NCBI RefSeq assembly: GCF_001989995.2
Contig: NZ_JAHGUP010000040.1
Span: 41,822 to 105,821, forward strand
DNA from: Vibrio anguillarum
GTDB taxonomy: Bacteria; Pseudomonadota; Gammaproteobacteria; Enterobacterales; Vibrionaceae
Length of the DNA: 64,000 nt
Direction: 5' to 3'
Position numbers and translations under genes: made by a program. Shown in pieces: positions 17,122 through 26,574 of this stretch. Under the pieces are notes generated by a model. That model saw only the letters and a program-made list of their open reading frames with translations, was not told the DNA's origin and searched no databases. How positions within the stretch are numbered: the first letter of the stretch is position 1; the number at the start of each line of letters is the position of its first letter.

Positions 17122-19032
17122 TTAAGCAAATTCTTCCATCTCGACACTGGTCAATACCGAGACAAGATTACGCCCCGAAGCTTTTGACTCATACAATGCA
17201 ATATCGGCCCGTTTATACACTTCTTCTGGTTTTTCTGTAATGTCAGTGATGCCACCGCTGATCGACACTTCTAAACGATGATTTAAGTGAACGGCTACTC
17301 GTAAACGGTGCATGACCAACTCAGCTTCTGCCAGTGGTGTATGAGGCATAATGATGGCAAACTCTTCGCCTCCGATGCGAGCTAAAAAGTCCGTTTCTCT
17401 TAGGTGCTCACTTAATTGTGTTGCGACAGAACGAATGATCTTATCGCCTTCTGCATGGCCTAATTTATCATTAATACGTTTAAAATGGTCGATATCAATA
17501 ATCGCTAAGCACGACTGCACTTGAGCTTGGTAACGTTTTACGCGTAAGCATTCTGAACGCATTTCTTGATCAAATTTCCTGCGGTTCCAAATGTTGGTGA
17601 GCGCATCTTTCTCGCTGAGCTCACGCAGGCGATTTTCTAGCTCTTTGCGATGACTAATATCAACAAAGGAGGCCACATAAAACTGAATAATTCCGTCTGA
17701 ATCACGGATGGTTTGAATACGTAAGATCTCGGTTTGCATTGAGCCATCTTTACGCTTATTAATGACTTCACCTTCCCATAGCCCTTCGTCTTGCAGCACT
17801 TTCCACATATTCATGTAAAAAGCTTGATTGTGCTTACCGGAGGAAAAAACGGAAGGTTGTTTACCTCTTACCTCGGCTAAGGTGTAGCCGCTGATCCGGG
17901 TAAACTCATTGTTTACTTTGATAATGCGGTTATTACGATCGGTAATCACCATAGCGGACATACCATTCATCGCCGCTCTAGCCAGTTTGCTCTCAATACT
18001 GTTTTTATCGTGGTTTGCGTTCCAACGAATAAAACCGGCGGCAATCGTCATTACCAATAGCGCGATGCCAACCGCTTGAAAGCTAATTTTTAGCTCTGTG
18101 GCAGAAAGCAATTTATTGAGCGCATCACCATTTAATGACTGAATTAGGTAAATTGGCTCCATTTCAGGGAATATGGATTGCAAAGGAACCTGAGTAAAAC
18201 TATACCAGCGGTTGTTATCCCATACCGTGCCAGAAGCTTGCTCTTGCATACTTTTCCAGAGTATAGGGGCGACACTGTTCACATTCATCAGGTGGTATTT
18301 CGACGGGTTTTCTTGTTGAGATAAGATCTCATTTTCATGATGAATATACTGCCCCTTGAAACTGATGATGTCTGGGCGACTCAGTGAATTTAACCTCTGG
18401 TTAAATTTTTTGTACAACTGGGTTAAATTAAGATTTGCTACAAAATAGCCTTGCCTTTTTCCATCAAAATCTATTGGTGCAATAATCCTAAATACTGCGG
18501 TTATCTGGGAAGTAGTACCATAATTTTCTTCTTCTCTTTCACTATCAACACCGAAGATCCCAATTTGGTTTGGGGAAAGGTTTTGCGCATACTGAAAATA
18601 GTCTCGGTGCAATTTGTTTTTTAGTTGTGATCTTGGTACTGCTTCTGTTGATCCATTACTCTGATTCACGCGAATTAATTCGTTACCCGCTATATCAAAA
18701 AGCCTGAGCCGAGAATAAAGGGTTTGAATACGAGCTGCTAATAACCAAAACGCCTGTACCGCTTCGATATTTTCGGTGGAGGGAAGACGTAATGCGCTGT
18801 ACAACATGGTGTTGTTTGACAATATTTGAGTGGAATTGTAAACGTCATTAAACGCAGTAAGCAGTTCGTGCTTATTGTATTCGAGTTGAGAATGGCTTTT
18901 TTGTTCGATCATTTGCACAGTTTGTTCGTGAGCTTTGTCGAATTCTTTGACGAAATAAAGAAAGGGCACAACCCCAAGCACGACACTAACAAATAGCCAT
19001 TGAGCTAAGTATTTATAGAAAGAGCGAAACAT
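17122..19032 (-). CDS. Membrane diguanylate cyclase (Cache-like periplasmic sensor - PAS - GGDEF)
   Basis: The protein has about 636 residues. An N-terminal TM (LAQWLFVSVVLGVVPFLYF) leads into a large periplasmic sensor region with the look of a double-Cache domain (LYSRLRLFDIAGNELIRVN, GYFVANLNLTQLY). A second TM (FQAVGIALLVMTIAAGFI), a PAS domain (MVITDRNNRIIKVNNEF), a PAC segment and a C-terminal GGDEF follow. The cyclase site is RIGGEEF, an active type, preceded by DIDHFKRINDKLGH, so it should synthesise c-di-GMP. The start is uncertain: the frame runs on to an ATG at 19176 without a ribosome binding site, and I chose the ATG at 19032 directly before the first TM. The ligand is unknown. 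Confidence 0.88.
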   Translation of the reverse strand: MFRSFYKYLAQWLFVSVVLGVVPFLYFVKEFDKAHEQTVQMIEQKSHSQLEYNKHELLTAFNDVYNSTQILSNNTMLYSALRLPSTENIEAVQAFWLLAARIQTLYSRLRLFDIAGNELIRVNQSNGSTEAVPRSQLKNKLHRDYFQYAQNLSPNQIGIFGVDSEREEENYGTTSQITAVFRIIAPIDFDGKRQGYFVANLNLTQLYKKFNQRLNSLSRPDIISFKGQYIHHENEILSQQENPSKYHLMNVNSVAPILWKSMQEQASGTVWDNNRWYSFTQVPLQSIFPEMEPIYLIQSLNGDALNKLLSATELKISFQAVGIALLVMTIAAGFIRWNANHDKNSIESKLARAAMNGMSAMVITDRNNRIIKVNNEFTRISGYTLAEVRGKQPSVFSSGKHNQAFYMNMWKVLQDEGLWEGEVINKRKDGSMQTEILRIQTIRDSDGIIQFYVASFVDISHRKELENRLRELSEKDALTNIWNRRKFDQEMRSECLRVKRYQAQVQSCLAIIDIDHFKRINDKLGHAEGDKIIRSVATQLSEHLRETDFLARIGGEEFAIIMPHTPLAEAELVMHRLRVAVHLNHRLEVSISGGITDITEKPEEVYKRADIALYESKASGRNLVSVLTSVEMEEFA

Positions 19033-19206
19033 ATAAGTTATTGAGTGCATAGTATATCGCTGATATATGAGAAGTCGCTTCCAAATATCTGATATCGTGG
19101 AGTACATCAAATTTGTGGGGTAATTCTGTTGATACAAAGAGTAAAAAGAAGCGCACAAGTAGCGAAGAAGCATCATGCGCTTAAGCCTGAAGGCCGCTTT
19201 ACGTTT

Positions 19207-19731
19207 TTAGAACTGAAAACGAACATTCATGACGATCTGTGGGCCGTAAACGCCGTTGTTTTTGGTTTCAGCTCCTAACGATAATTGTTCGGTAGAGTGA
19301 AAACGTAATCCAGCGCAAAATACCGAGTGTTCATCGTTCTTACCCAGTTTAATATTGGCTTCAATTTGGCTCGATAACCAGATCCGGCTGCCAATATTAA
19401 ACTCCAACTGGGTTTCGCTTTTGCCACCCTGTTCATCGGTAGGTCTAATGTGGTGAACAAGCATTTGTCCGTAGACATCAGCAAATTGGTTTATTGGACC
19501 GTTAAAGCCAATTCCGCCAGCGGCATCCCAATCTCCGTCAAATCTCGAATCGTAACGAGCGACCAGGTGTGTGTTATCGGTTAAATAAGTACTAAATTCT
19601 GCACCTGAGGATTCAGGGCTGATAGCGGTTCTGACTTCAAAGAAGTTATAATTAAAATTGTTAGCTTGCGCAGAGAAAGAAAGAACGCATGACAAACCGA
19701 CTAGGCCTAGTGAGTACGCTTTTTTATACAT
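19207..19731 (-). CDS. Small outer-membrane beta-barrel protein, uncharacterised
   Basis: The 174-residue precursor has a signal peptide (ending FSAQA, about residue 23) and then alternating hydrophobic/polar strands with a terminal Phe (NVRFQF), the usual outer-membrane insertion signal. About eight strands can be drawn, as in small OmpA/OmpW/YfaZ-like barrels. AGGA precedes the ATG at a suitable distance. It may be co-transcribed with the downstream diguanylate cyclase. No function can be assigned. Confidence 0.72.
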   Translation of the reverse strand: MYKKAYSLGLVGLSCVLSFSAQANNFNYNFFEVRTAISPESSGAEFSTYLTDNTHLVARYDSRFDGDWDAAGGIGFNGPINQFADVYGQMLVHHIRPTDEQGGKSETQLEFNIGSRIWLSSQIEANIKLGKNDEHSVFCAGLRFHSTEQLSLGAETKNNGVYGPQIVMNVRFQF

Positions 19732-19780
19732 GTACGCTTCGTCCTGAAAAGATGAAAATTAAGCTGAATAAGATACAGCA

Positions 19781-19803
19781 ATGGCCTGCAAATTACAGGC
19801 CAT
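19781..19803 (-). terminator. Possible hairpin terminator after the BOF-domain gene
   Basis: An 8-bp perfect stem, ATGGCCTG and CAGGCCAT, has a 7-nt loop and lies between two genes on the minus strand. The U-tract is weak in both directions, so it may be an attenuator or a simple mRNA end structure. Confidence 0.35.
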
Positions 19804-19867
19804 TTTCACAAAAAAATCCATCTTATTTTTTGTGTTTTACCATCAAGAGAGCAATAAACAGTAATGA

Positions 19868-20239
19868 TTATAGAACTTGGATCTGATCCACTTCGATTTC
19901 AGGTGTCAGTCCTCCTTCATATTCGCCATAAAGGCGAACCTTAGTCTCGGCATTGAGTGGTGCTGTGAAGTGGATATCATCATCCAGTTCTACTTGAATC
20001 TCACCGTTGCCATCACTGAATACGAATGTGTCTTTTCTGATTTGACGAATCAACTTTCCTTCAACCACAACATGCTTTTCTGTAAACATATTGGTGTCTT
20101 TTAGCAACGATTCCACAGACGTAAGTTCGATAGGACCATTGTAATTGATGGTATTACTGTTTTGGTTATGGTTACCTGCAAAAGCGAAAACAGGAGCAAT
20201 AATCATCGAAGCTGCTAGGGCTAGTGTTGTACGTTTCAT
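19868..20239 (-). CDS. Periplasmic BOF/OB-fold stress protein, YgiW/YdeI family
   Basis: The 123-residue precursor has a signal peptide (MKRTTLALAASMIIAPVFAFA) and a single bacterial OB-fold (BOF) domain: NYNGP, then VEGKLIRQIRKDTFVFSDGNGEIQVEL and the closing EIEVDQIQVL strand pattern, shared with E. coli YgiW and YdeI. Those proteins contribute to tolerance of cationic peptides, peroxide and metals; the ligand is unclear. The start is the ATG at 20239 with GAGGAA upstream, although the frame stays open to 20302. Confidence 0.85.
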   Translation of the reverse strand: MKRTTLALAASMIIAPVFAFAGNHNQNSNTINYNGPIELTSVESLLKDTNMFTEKHVVVEGKLIRQIRKDTFVFSDGNGEIQVELDDDIHFTAPLNAETKVRLYGEYEGGLTPEIEVDQIQVL

Positions 20240-20396
20240 TTTTAATTCCTCTATGGGTTTGTTGTTTTGATGAAGCGATTTAAACACTAAGATGTTGAAC
20301 ACACTCTGAGCGGAACATTAATATTCCATTCATTTTATTGAGTGAGTAGCAGCTGTGACGGTATGATTACCAGCAAACGCCTATCGTAGAGTTAAT

Positions 20397-21872
20397 ATGG
20401 AATCAACATTAAGGTCATTGATGGTGCAGGGCACCACTTCCGACGCTGGAAAAAGTGTGCTAGTTGCAGGCTTATGCCGAGTGTTAGCACGTCGAGGAAT
20501 AAAAGTAGCCCCTTTTAAGCCGCAAAACATGGCGCTCAATAGTGCGGTGACGGCCGATGGTGGCGAAATCGGGAGAGCGCAAGCTGTTCAGGCTCAAGCG
20601 TGTGGCGTTGAGCCATCGGTACACATGAACCCTGTATTACTCAAGCCAAATTCAGACACGGGTGCGCAGGTTATCCTGCAAGGCAGAGCGCTCTCTAATA
20701 TGGAAGCAACGGGTTATCACGATTATAAGAAAGTCGCGATGAATACTGTGCTTGATTCCTACGCTCGGTTACAAGCCGAGTATCAAAGTGTCATGATTGA
20801 AGGGGCGGGAAGCCCGGCTGAAATCAACCTACGCGAAAACGACATTGCTAACATGGGGTTTGCTGAAGCGGCCGATGTACCTGTGATTATCATTGCCGAT
20901 ATTGATAGAGGCGGTGTATTTGCTCATCTGTATGGCACGTTAGCACTGCTTTCTGAATCGGAACAGCTGCGTGTAAAAGGGTTTGTGATTAACCGCTTTC
21001 GAGGTGATATTGCGTTACTGCAATCTGGCCTTGATTGGTTAGAAGCAAAAACGGGTAAACCCGTCATTGGTGTGCTGCCTTATTTACATGGCTTTGATTT
21101 AGAAGCTGAAGATGCGATCACTCAAGCGCAAACCCTCAGCAGCAACAGTAAATTGAATATTGTGGTGCCAGTGTTGACTCGCATTAGTAACCATACTGAT
21201 TTTGATGCGTTGCGTTTAAATCCTGATGTTGACTTACGTTATGTGGGAAAGGGTGAACGGATCGAAAATGCGGATCTGATTCTGCTTCCGGGCAGTAAAT
21301 CTGTAAGGGACGATCTTGCGTATCTTCGCTCGCAAGATTGGGATCAGGATATCAAACGTCACTTGCGTTTCGGAGGCAAAGTGATGGGCATTTGTGGTGG
21401 TTACCAAATGTTAGGTCGGGTAATTCGCGATCCACTCGGCGTTGAAGGTGAAGCGGGCGAAAGTGAAGGACTGGGGTTGTTGAACGTCAGTACAGAACTC
21501 ACTGCTGAAAAAACGCTCAGGAATGTTCAAGGCGAGCTTATTTTACCGCAAGGTAAAGCGAAGGTCTCAGGCTACGAGATCCACGTTGGACGCACAACGC
21601 TCGATGATGCATCATCCTCAGCAATCATCACGTTAGACAATGGCAACCGTGACGGTTTATTAAGTGATTGCCAGCAAGTGTTGGGGACTTACATGCACGG
21701 AATTTTTGATAGTTTTCCTGCAACTGAGCTTATCTGTCGCTGGGCTGGTGCCGCTGATATAAGTTATTACGATCATGTGGCGCAAAAAGAACAAGCCATT
21801 AACCGCATTGCGGATGCGATTGAAGAGCATTTGAACTTGGCCTTATTATGGCCAGAATTAACGGAGCGTTAA
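20397..21872 (+). CDS. cobQ: Cobyric acid synthase
   Basis: The 491-residue enzyme amidates adenosyl-cobyrinic a,c-diamide to adenosylcobyric acid using glutamine. It shows an N-terminal dethiobiotin-synthetase-like P-loop ([16 protein letters not shown]), [10 protein letters not shown], the [10 protein letters not shown] motif, and a C-terminal class I glutamine amidotransferase with nucleophile Cys333 ([10 protein letters not shown]) and HGIFDSF. No other cobalamin synthesis genes are in the window, so it may serve salvage or an incomplete pathway. modA begins one base after its stop, so the four genes to modC look like one operon. No B12 riboswitch was recognised in the 94 bp upstream. Confidence 0.95.
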   Translation: MESTLRSLMVQGTTSDAGKSVLVAGLCRVLARRGIKVAPFKPQNMALNSAVTADGGEIGRAQAVQAQACGVEPSVHMNPVLLKPNSDTGAQVILQGRALSNMEATGYHDYKKVAMNTVLDSYARLQAEYQSVMIEGAGSPAEINLRENDIANMGFAEAADVPVIIIADIDRGGVFAHLYGTLALLSESEQLRVKGFVINRFRGDIALLQSGLDWLEAKTGKPVIGVLPYLHGFDLEAEDAITQAQTLSSNSKLNIVVPVLTRISNHTDFDALRLNPDVDLRYVGKGERIENADLILLPGSKSVRDDLAYLRSQDWDQDIKRHLRFGGKVMGICGGYQMLGRVIRDPLGVEGEAGESEGLGLLNVSTELTAEKTLRNVQGELILPQGKAKVSGYEIHVGRTTLDDASSSAIITLDNGNRDGLLSDCQQVLGTYMHGIFDSFPATELICRWAGAADISYYDHVAQKEQAINRIADAIEEHLNLALLWPELTER

Positions 21873-21873
21873 C

Positions 21874-22647
21874 ATGAGAAAAATACTGCTCTCTATCGTC
21901 GCCATGCTGTGCTGTACGGCGGTTTATGCACAAGAGAAAATCACTGTTTATGCAGCGTCATCCATGACGAATGCGGTTAATGAATTGATTGCGGCTTACC
22001 AGCCGAAACAACCGTTAGATATTGTGCCCGTTTATGCGGGTTCATCCGCGCTTGCTCGTCAAATTGAGCAAGGTGCACCAGCGGATATTTTTATTTCAGC
22101 CAATGATAACTGGGTTACTCACTTGCTTAACAAGAACATTGTGACGAGCGATAAGGTCACATTGTTGGCTGGAAATCAGCTGGTGCTTATCGCCCCTCAA
22201 TCGTCGAAGCTCAATTCGCTGGTAGTAAATGATGTTGCGGCATGGCTTGACGCCTTGAACGGTTCACGTTTAGCGATAGGTAACACAATGGCGGTGCCTG
22301 TGGGAATGTATGCCAAAGAGGCACTAGAAAAGTTAAAAGTGTGGTCGGCGCTCGCCCCTATGCTGGCTCAAACCAATAACGTACGTTTAGCGCTTGCGCT
22401 AGTGGAACGTCAAGAAGCCGCACTTGGTATTGTATATAAGACGGATGCATTGATGAGCAATAAGGTCAAAGTGGTACACGAATTTGATTCAAGCCTACAC
22501 AGCGCCATCCATTATCCTTTAGTGCAGCTAACTGAGCGTGATACGGTGAATCAATTCATGCTTTTTTTACGCAGCGATCAAGCAAAAAGTATCTTACAGA
22601 ACTACGGTTTTAGCGTGATGACAGGAACGGATTCCTTTGCTTTCTGA
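21874..22647 (+). CDS. modA: Molybdate ABC transporter, periplasmic binding protein
   Basis: The 257-residue protein has a signal peptide (ending TAVYA) and the ModA pattern: ITVYAASSMTNAVNEL, VYAGSSALARQIEQGAPADIFISA and LALVERQEAALGIVY. It captures molybdate or tungstate and delivers it to ModBC. It follows cobQ directly and overlaps modB. Confidence 0.95.
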   Translation: MRKILLSIVAMLCCTAVYAQEKITVYAASSMTNAVNELIAAYQPKQPLDIVPVYAGSSALARQIEQGAPADIFISANDNWVTHLLNKNIVTSDKVTLLAGNQLVLIAPQSSKLNSLVVNDVAAWLDALNGSRLAIGNTMAVPVGMYAKEALEKLKVWSALAPMLAQTNNVRLALALVERQEAALGIVYKTDALMSNKVKVVHEFDSSLHSAIHYPLVQLTERDTVNQFMLFLRSDQAKSILQNYGFSVMTGTDSFAF

Positions 22648-23326
22648 GTACGAATGGGTTGCACTGCAACTGAGCTTAAAAGTCGCGATTTATACCGTGC
22701 TTTGGCTTTTACCGCTGGGAATGTTTTTTGCGTGGCTACTCGCCAGAAAGCAGTTTTGGGGTAAAAGTATATTGGATAGCCTAGTGCATTTGCCGCTCGT
22801 TTTACCGCCAGTGGTCGTAGGGTATCTTCTGTTGATCACCATGGGTAAACAAGGTGTAATTGGGCAGTGGCTTGATAATATGTTTGGCTTGCGTTTCAGC
22901 TTCAGTTGGCGTGGAGCCGTGTTGGCGTGTGTCATCATCGCACTGCCCTTGATGGTTCGTGCGATTCGTTTAAGCCTTGAAAGCGTCGATCCTAAGTTAG
23001 AGCAAGCGGCTCGAACCTTAGGCGCTTCACCACTCAAAGTTTTTTTGACCATTACATTACCCTTAACGATACCCGGGCTGATCACTGGCGCGATGCTCTC
23101 TTTTGCTCGCAGCCTAGGTGAGTTTGGAGCCACCATTAGCTTTGTGTCCAATATTCCCGGTGAAACACAAACGCTTCCTCTTGCGATGTATAACTTTTTA
23201 GAAACGCCAGGAGCCGAAATGGAAGCGATGCGTTTGTGTATTATCTCGATCGCGATTGCCTTGGCTTCGTTATTCATTTCTGAAGTGATTAGCCGCCGAA
23301 TGACTCGGCGCTTAGGGACTCAATGA
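22637..23326 (+). CDS. modB: Molybdate ABC transporter permease
   Basis: The 229-residue permease has about five TM segments and the inner-membrane EAA loop (EQAARTLGASPLKVFLTITLPLTIPGL, shortened to its core EQAARTLGASP). The only plausible start is a TTG at 22637, inside the end of modA, with AGGAACGG upstream. That frame has a stop at 22619, leaving no ATG or GTG option before the conserved SEYEWVALQLSLK. It ends overlapping modC by ATGA. Confidence 0.93.
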   Translation: MLSEYEWVALQLSLKVAIYTVLWLLPLGMFFAWLLARKQFWGKSILDSLVHLPLVLPPVVVGYLLLITMGKQGVIGQWLDNMFGLRFSFSWRGAVLACVIIALPLMVRAIRLSLESVDPKLEQAARTLGASPLKVFLTITLPLTIPGLITGAMLSFARSLGEFGATISFVSNIPGETQTLPLAMYNFLETPGAEMEAMRLCIISIAIALASLFISEVISRRMTRRLGTQ

Positions 23327-24432
23327 TGAGTGGGTTAAAGATTCAATTTGGAAAACAGTTAGGTGATATCAAGCTTAATGCGGATTTGGTTTTACCAAGC
23401 CGTGGTATTTGTGCTGTTTTCGGGCGTTCAGGGGCGGGGAAAACCTCCTTCATCAATATTATTAGTGGATTGGTGAAGCCTGAACTTGGTGAAATCGAGA
23501 TCAATGGCCGCATCCTATTTAGCCAACGAAAAAAGATTAACTTGCCTGTTGAAAAGCGCAATGTTGGTTACGTTTTTCAAGATGCTCGATTGTTTCCACA
23601 TTACACCGTTCATGGCAATTTAAACTATGGTGTCAAAAAAAAGGATGCCGACCACTTCGCCGCTATCGTAAAATTATTGGCTTTAGCGCCATTACTTACA
23701 CGTTATCCGCATGATTTATCGGGTGGGGAGAAACAGCGAGTAGCGATTGGCCGAGCCTTACTATCCAAGCCAGATATTTTATTGATGGATGAGCCGTTGG
23801 CATCGCTCGATATGCCGCGCAAACGTGAAGTGATGCCTTTTTTGGAAGAGCTGGCTCATAGCGTACATATTCCAATTCTCTATGTGACGCACAGCATGAA
23901 TGAAATTTTGCGTCTGGCTAATTATTTAGTTGTGTTAGAACAGGGCGCTGTGCTGATAAGCGGTGAGCTAGAGCAAGTGTGGTCTTCAAATTATATGCGT
24001 CCTTGGCAATCATTTGCCGACCAAAGTAGTCTGTTTTCTGCCCACATCTGCCAGCACAACAAAGATTATGCGCTCACACAGGTCTCGCTTGCAGATGATG
24101 TCAAACTTTGGGTGCAATATGTGGAAGGCGAGGTAGGCTCTGCACTGCGATTACAGATCCGTGCAAATGATGTTTCGGTGGCGCTTGATAAGCCAAACCG
24201 GACGTCAATTCGTAATATTCTGCCTGCGCAGATTTGCCAGCTTGAAAAGCAGCCTCTAGGTACTGATAAACAGAGTGTGGGGATAAAACTCAAGTTAGGC
24301 GAAGGGTGTTACCTGTGGGCTGCGGTAACCAAATGGGCGGCCGATGAGCTACAACTGAATGTTGGTGATTCGCTGTATGTGCAAATTAAAGGCGTGAGCG
24401 TGTCGCAGCGTGATATTGTCTTAACGCATTAA
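23323..24432 (+). CDS. modC: Molybdate ABC transporter ATP-binding protein
   Basis: The 369-residue ATPase has Walker A GRSGAGKTS, the Q-loop region VGYVFQDARLFPH, signature LSGGEKQRVAIGRALL, Walker B ILLMDEPLASLD and switch His in VTHSMNE. The C-terminal part (about 290-360) is a Mop/TOBE molybdate-binding domain. It starts at an ATG overlapping the modB stop; a second ATG follows immediately. It is the last gene of the operon, with a terminator at 24503-24530. Confidence 0.95.
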   Translation: MMSGLKIQFGKQLGDIKLNADLVLPSRGICAVFGRSGAGKTSFINIISGLVKPELGEIEINGRILFSQRKKINLPVEKRNVGYVFQDARLFPHYTVHGNLNYGVKKKDADHFAAIVKLLALAPLLTRYPHDLSGGEKQRVAIGRALLSKPDILLMDEPLASLDMPRKREVMPFLEELAHSVHIPILYVTHSMNEILRLANYLVVLEQGAVLISGELEQVWSSNYMRPWQSFADQSSLFSAHICQHNKDYALTQVSLADDVKLWVQYVEGEVGSALRLQIRANDVSVALDKPNRTSIRNILPAQICQLEKQPLGTDKQSVGIKLKLGEGCYLWAAVTKWAADELQLNVGDSLYVQIKGVSVSQRDIVLTH

Positions 24433-24502
24433 TGTTTTTCATTATTAATGTATTGATTCGATAACCTAAGCCTCTCTTATCCCGAGTTCAGGCTCAATAG
24501 AA

Positions 24503-24530
24503 AAAGCCGTCATATAAAATTGACGGCTTT
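24503..24530. terminator. Bidirectional terminator between modC and the convergent hypothetical gene
   Basis: A perfect 10-bp stem, AAAGCCGTCA (24503-24512) and TGACGGCTTT (24521-24530), has an 8-nt loop. There are A/T-runs on both sides, consistent with use by both convergent genes. Confidence 0.85.
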
Positions 24531-24549
24531 ATGCTCAATGGTGTGCGTT

Positions 24550-24987
24550 TTATTTTGCAAACACGTCTTTAAAGTCGCGTTTTAGAATCGGGTCGCGGCG
24601 TGCTTTTTTGATCTGTTTAACCATATCTTTCACACAGTTATGCAGCACTTGATCAAGAAGCTCTGCTCGGTACTCTTCTTTATCTTGGTCTGTCATCTCT
24701 TTCGGTAAATTCAATGTTGGGAACTCCTCCATGACATTGACACCAGCAAAAGCTTGGCTGACAGAGATCAACGCATGAAACTGTTCAAAATTATCCAACA
24801 CATTTTGCGCACTGGCTGGTAGAGAGTTCCAAGACTCGCGTACCGCTTCTTCAGAGACTTCATGTATAGACACGACCATGTAGTACATCTCTTGTGGCAC
24901 TTGATCAAATTCAATTACTTGGCGCAATTCTGGCGAGATGGCGTCTAAGTCCACTACAGGTTGTTCGGTTTGCTTTACTTCAGACAT
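24550..24987 (-). CDS. Conserved hypothetical cytosolic protein (possibly DUF3069)
   Basis: The 145-residue acidic protein is mainly helical and has no signal peptide or membrane segment. A hydrophobic central part (QEMYYMVVSIHEVSEEAV) precedes a charged basic C-terminus (KKARRDPILKRDFKDV). I believe this resembles a small family restricted to Vibrio and relatives, possibly DUF3069, but I cannot confirm that. It is monocistronic, convergent with modC, with AAAGAGAT before the ATG. No function is proposed. Confidence 0.75.
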   Translation of the reverse strand: MSEVKQTEQPVVDLDAISPELRQVIEFDQVPQEMYYMVVSIHEVSEEAVRESWNSLPASAQNVLDNFEQFHALISVSQAFAGVNVMEEFPTLNLPKEMTDQDKEEYRAELLDQVLHNCVKDMVKQIKKARRDPILKRDFKDVFAK

Positions 24988-25125
24988 GAAGATATCTCTT
25001 TAGGGGAAAAGCTACATGCTAAAAATTTATAGCGAAAAGTCAATGTTGTGCGCAAAATTAAACAAAGAAAGTGAATAAATCTATGTTATACGTAAGCATA
25101 TGATTGAAATTTAAAGGGGTTACAG

Positions 25126-26100
25126 ATGGTAAGTTCGGGCTCTTCTATGAGGATCTTGCTGGTCGATGACGTACAACTGGATCGAATGCAACTCACCATT
25201 CGTCTTAAACAGCTCGGTCATCACGTGGAGGCGGTTGCCAGTGGGCAAGCGGCATTGGATAGCTATTGCCAATTTGATCCAGAACTGATTCTGATGGATA
25301 TTTCGATGCCCGGCATGAATGGTTTTGAATTATCGAAAAAAATACGTCAGCAATACCATGAATGGGTGCCGATTATCTTTTTAAGTGGGCATGATGAACC
25401 GTCGATGATCGCGCAAGCGATAGAGGCAGGCGGTGATGATTACTTAACCAAGCCAGTCGATAAACTGGTACTCAACTCCAAATTATTAGCCATGCAGCGT
25501 ATTGCAAGTATGCGTCGAGAGCTTAAACGCGCAACGGTTAAACTTGAAGAGCTAAATCGTGTTTTGCAGCAGCAAGCAAATGAAGATGGCTTAACACAAG
25601 TCTTTAATCGTCGATTTATAGATGACAAACTTAAAGAGATGATCAGTTGGCATGGGCGGCACAAATTTCCAATGAGCCTCATTTTAATCGATGTGGACTA
25701 TTTCAAACGGTTTAACGATAACTACGGCCATATAGAAGGAGATAACTGCTTGATTAGCATTGCGCAAACGGTGAATCAGTTATTTGTGCGCACTGGTGAG
25801 TATGTAGGGCGATATGGCGGTGAAGAGTTTTTAGTGCTGCTGGGTAATGCCAATTATGAACAAGCACTGATCGCCGCTGAGCGAATCCAACAATCAATGA
25901 TCAAGGCACACTATCCTCATCAATACAGCGAAATTGCTGATCATGTCACCTTATCTCAAGGTGTCATCTCGTTAACGCCGAATGGTACTGAGTCTATCGC
26001 TAATATTTACAATCTGGCCGACGAAGCCTTGTACCAAGCAAAGCATCAAGGTAGAAATTGCTTTATTTCTTACGATGTTACCAATGCAGTATTAAGCTAA
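25126..26100 (+). CDS. Response regulator diguanylate cyclase (REC-GGDEF)
   Basis: The 324-residue soluble protein has an N-terminal receiver (RILLVDDVQLDR, acceptor in ILMDISMPGMNG, Lys in LTKPVD), a short coiled coil and a GGDEF domain. The active-site sequence is RYGGEEF, preceded by DVDYFKRFNDNYGH, so c-di-GMP synthesis is expected and probably controlled by phosphorylation as in PleD or WspR. AAAGGGG lies upstream of the ATG. It opens a run of nine co-directional signalling genes, though the 122-bp gap to the next suggests a separate transcript. Confidence 0.93.
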   Translation: MVSSGSSMRILLVDDVQLDRMQLTIRLKQLGHHVEAVASGQAALDSYCQFDPELILMDISMPGMNGFELSKKIRQQYHEWVPIIFLSGHDEPSMIAQAIEAGGDDYLTKPVDKLVLNSKLLAMQRIASMRRELKRATVKLEELNRVLQQQANEDGLTQVFNRRFIDDKLKEMISWHGRHKFPMSLILIDVDYFKRFNDNYGHIEGDNCLISIAQTVNQLFVRTGEYVGRYGGEEFLVLLGNANYEQALIAAERIQQSMIKAHYPHQYSEIADHVTLSQGVISLTPNGTESIANIYNLADEALYQAKHQGRNCFISYDVTNAVLS

Positions 26101-26222
26101 TACATACACTTCACTCGCTCTTTTTTGTTAGCACTTAAGCAATATGGTCTACACTAGTACTAACGCTTTGGATTAGAAGTCAGGATGCATATATCAACTT
26201 TTTTGGCTTATGGGTGCACTTT

Positions 26223-26570
26223 ATGGACGGATTGCAGTATTTTTCACCAGAGAGGGTGGCGGATATGGTTGGTGAAGAGAATGTGAATGAGATGCTGTGC
26301 GGCTATCGAAAAAGCCTGTTGGAAGCTTTGAACAAACTTAGCAGTGCGCTTTGTTGCAACCAAGTTGAGGTGATTCACCACATTTCACACACCATGAAAT
26401 CGTCATCTCGGTTTGTCGGAGCGGATGTATTAGCGTCTGAATTCCAGAAACTTGAAGTCGCAACTGATAATCTAACCAATGTTACTCAAGACACCGAGTT
26501 TTCAATCAGTTCGATCAATGATCAAAGTAAGCTGTTGTTGGACGAAATCAACCAATATATGAATAAATAA
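26223..26570 (+). CDS. Stand-alone HPt phosphotransfer protein
   Basis: The 115-residue all-helical protein has a histidine phosphotransfer signature ISHTMKSSSRFVGA, with His56 as the likely phosphoacceptor. The usual HxxKGSS motif is HTMKSSS here, so the Gly is replaced by Ser. It carries no kinase or receiver domain, so it should shuttle phosphate between a hybrid kinase and one of the many receivers downstream. I chose the ATG at 26223 (GGGTG upstream) over a GTG at 26214. The next gene starts 4 bp after its stop. Confidence 0.85.
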   Translation: MDGLQYFSPERVADMVGEENVNEMLCGYRKSLLEALNKLSSALCCNQVEVIHHISHTMKSSSRFVGADVLASEFQKLEVATDNLTNVTQDTEFSISSINDQSKLLLDEINQYMNK

Positions 26571-26574
26571 AACA

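Noticed and set aside
22690..23277. Long 195-codon minus-strand frame opposite modB
   Set aside because: It is antisense to a clear modB with conserved motifs and is rich in residues typical of shadow frames.
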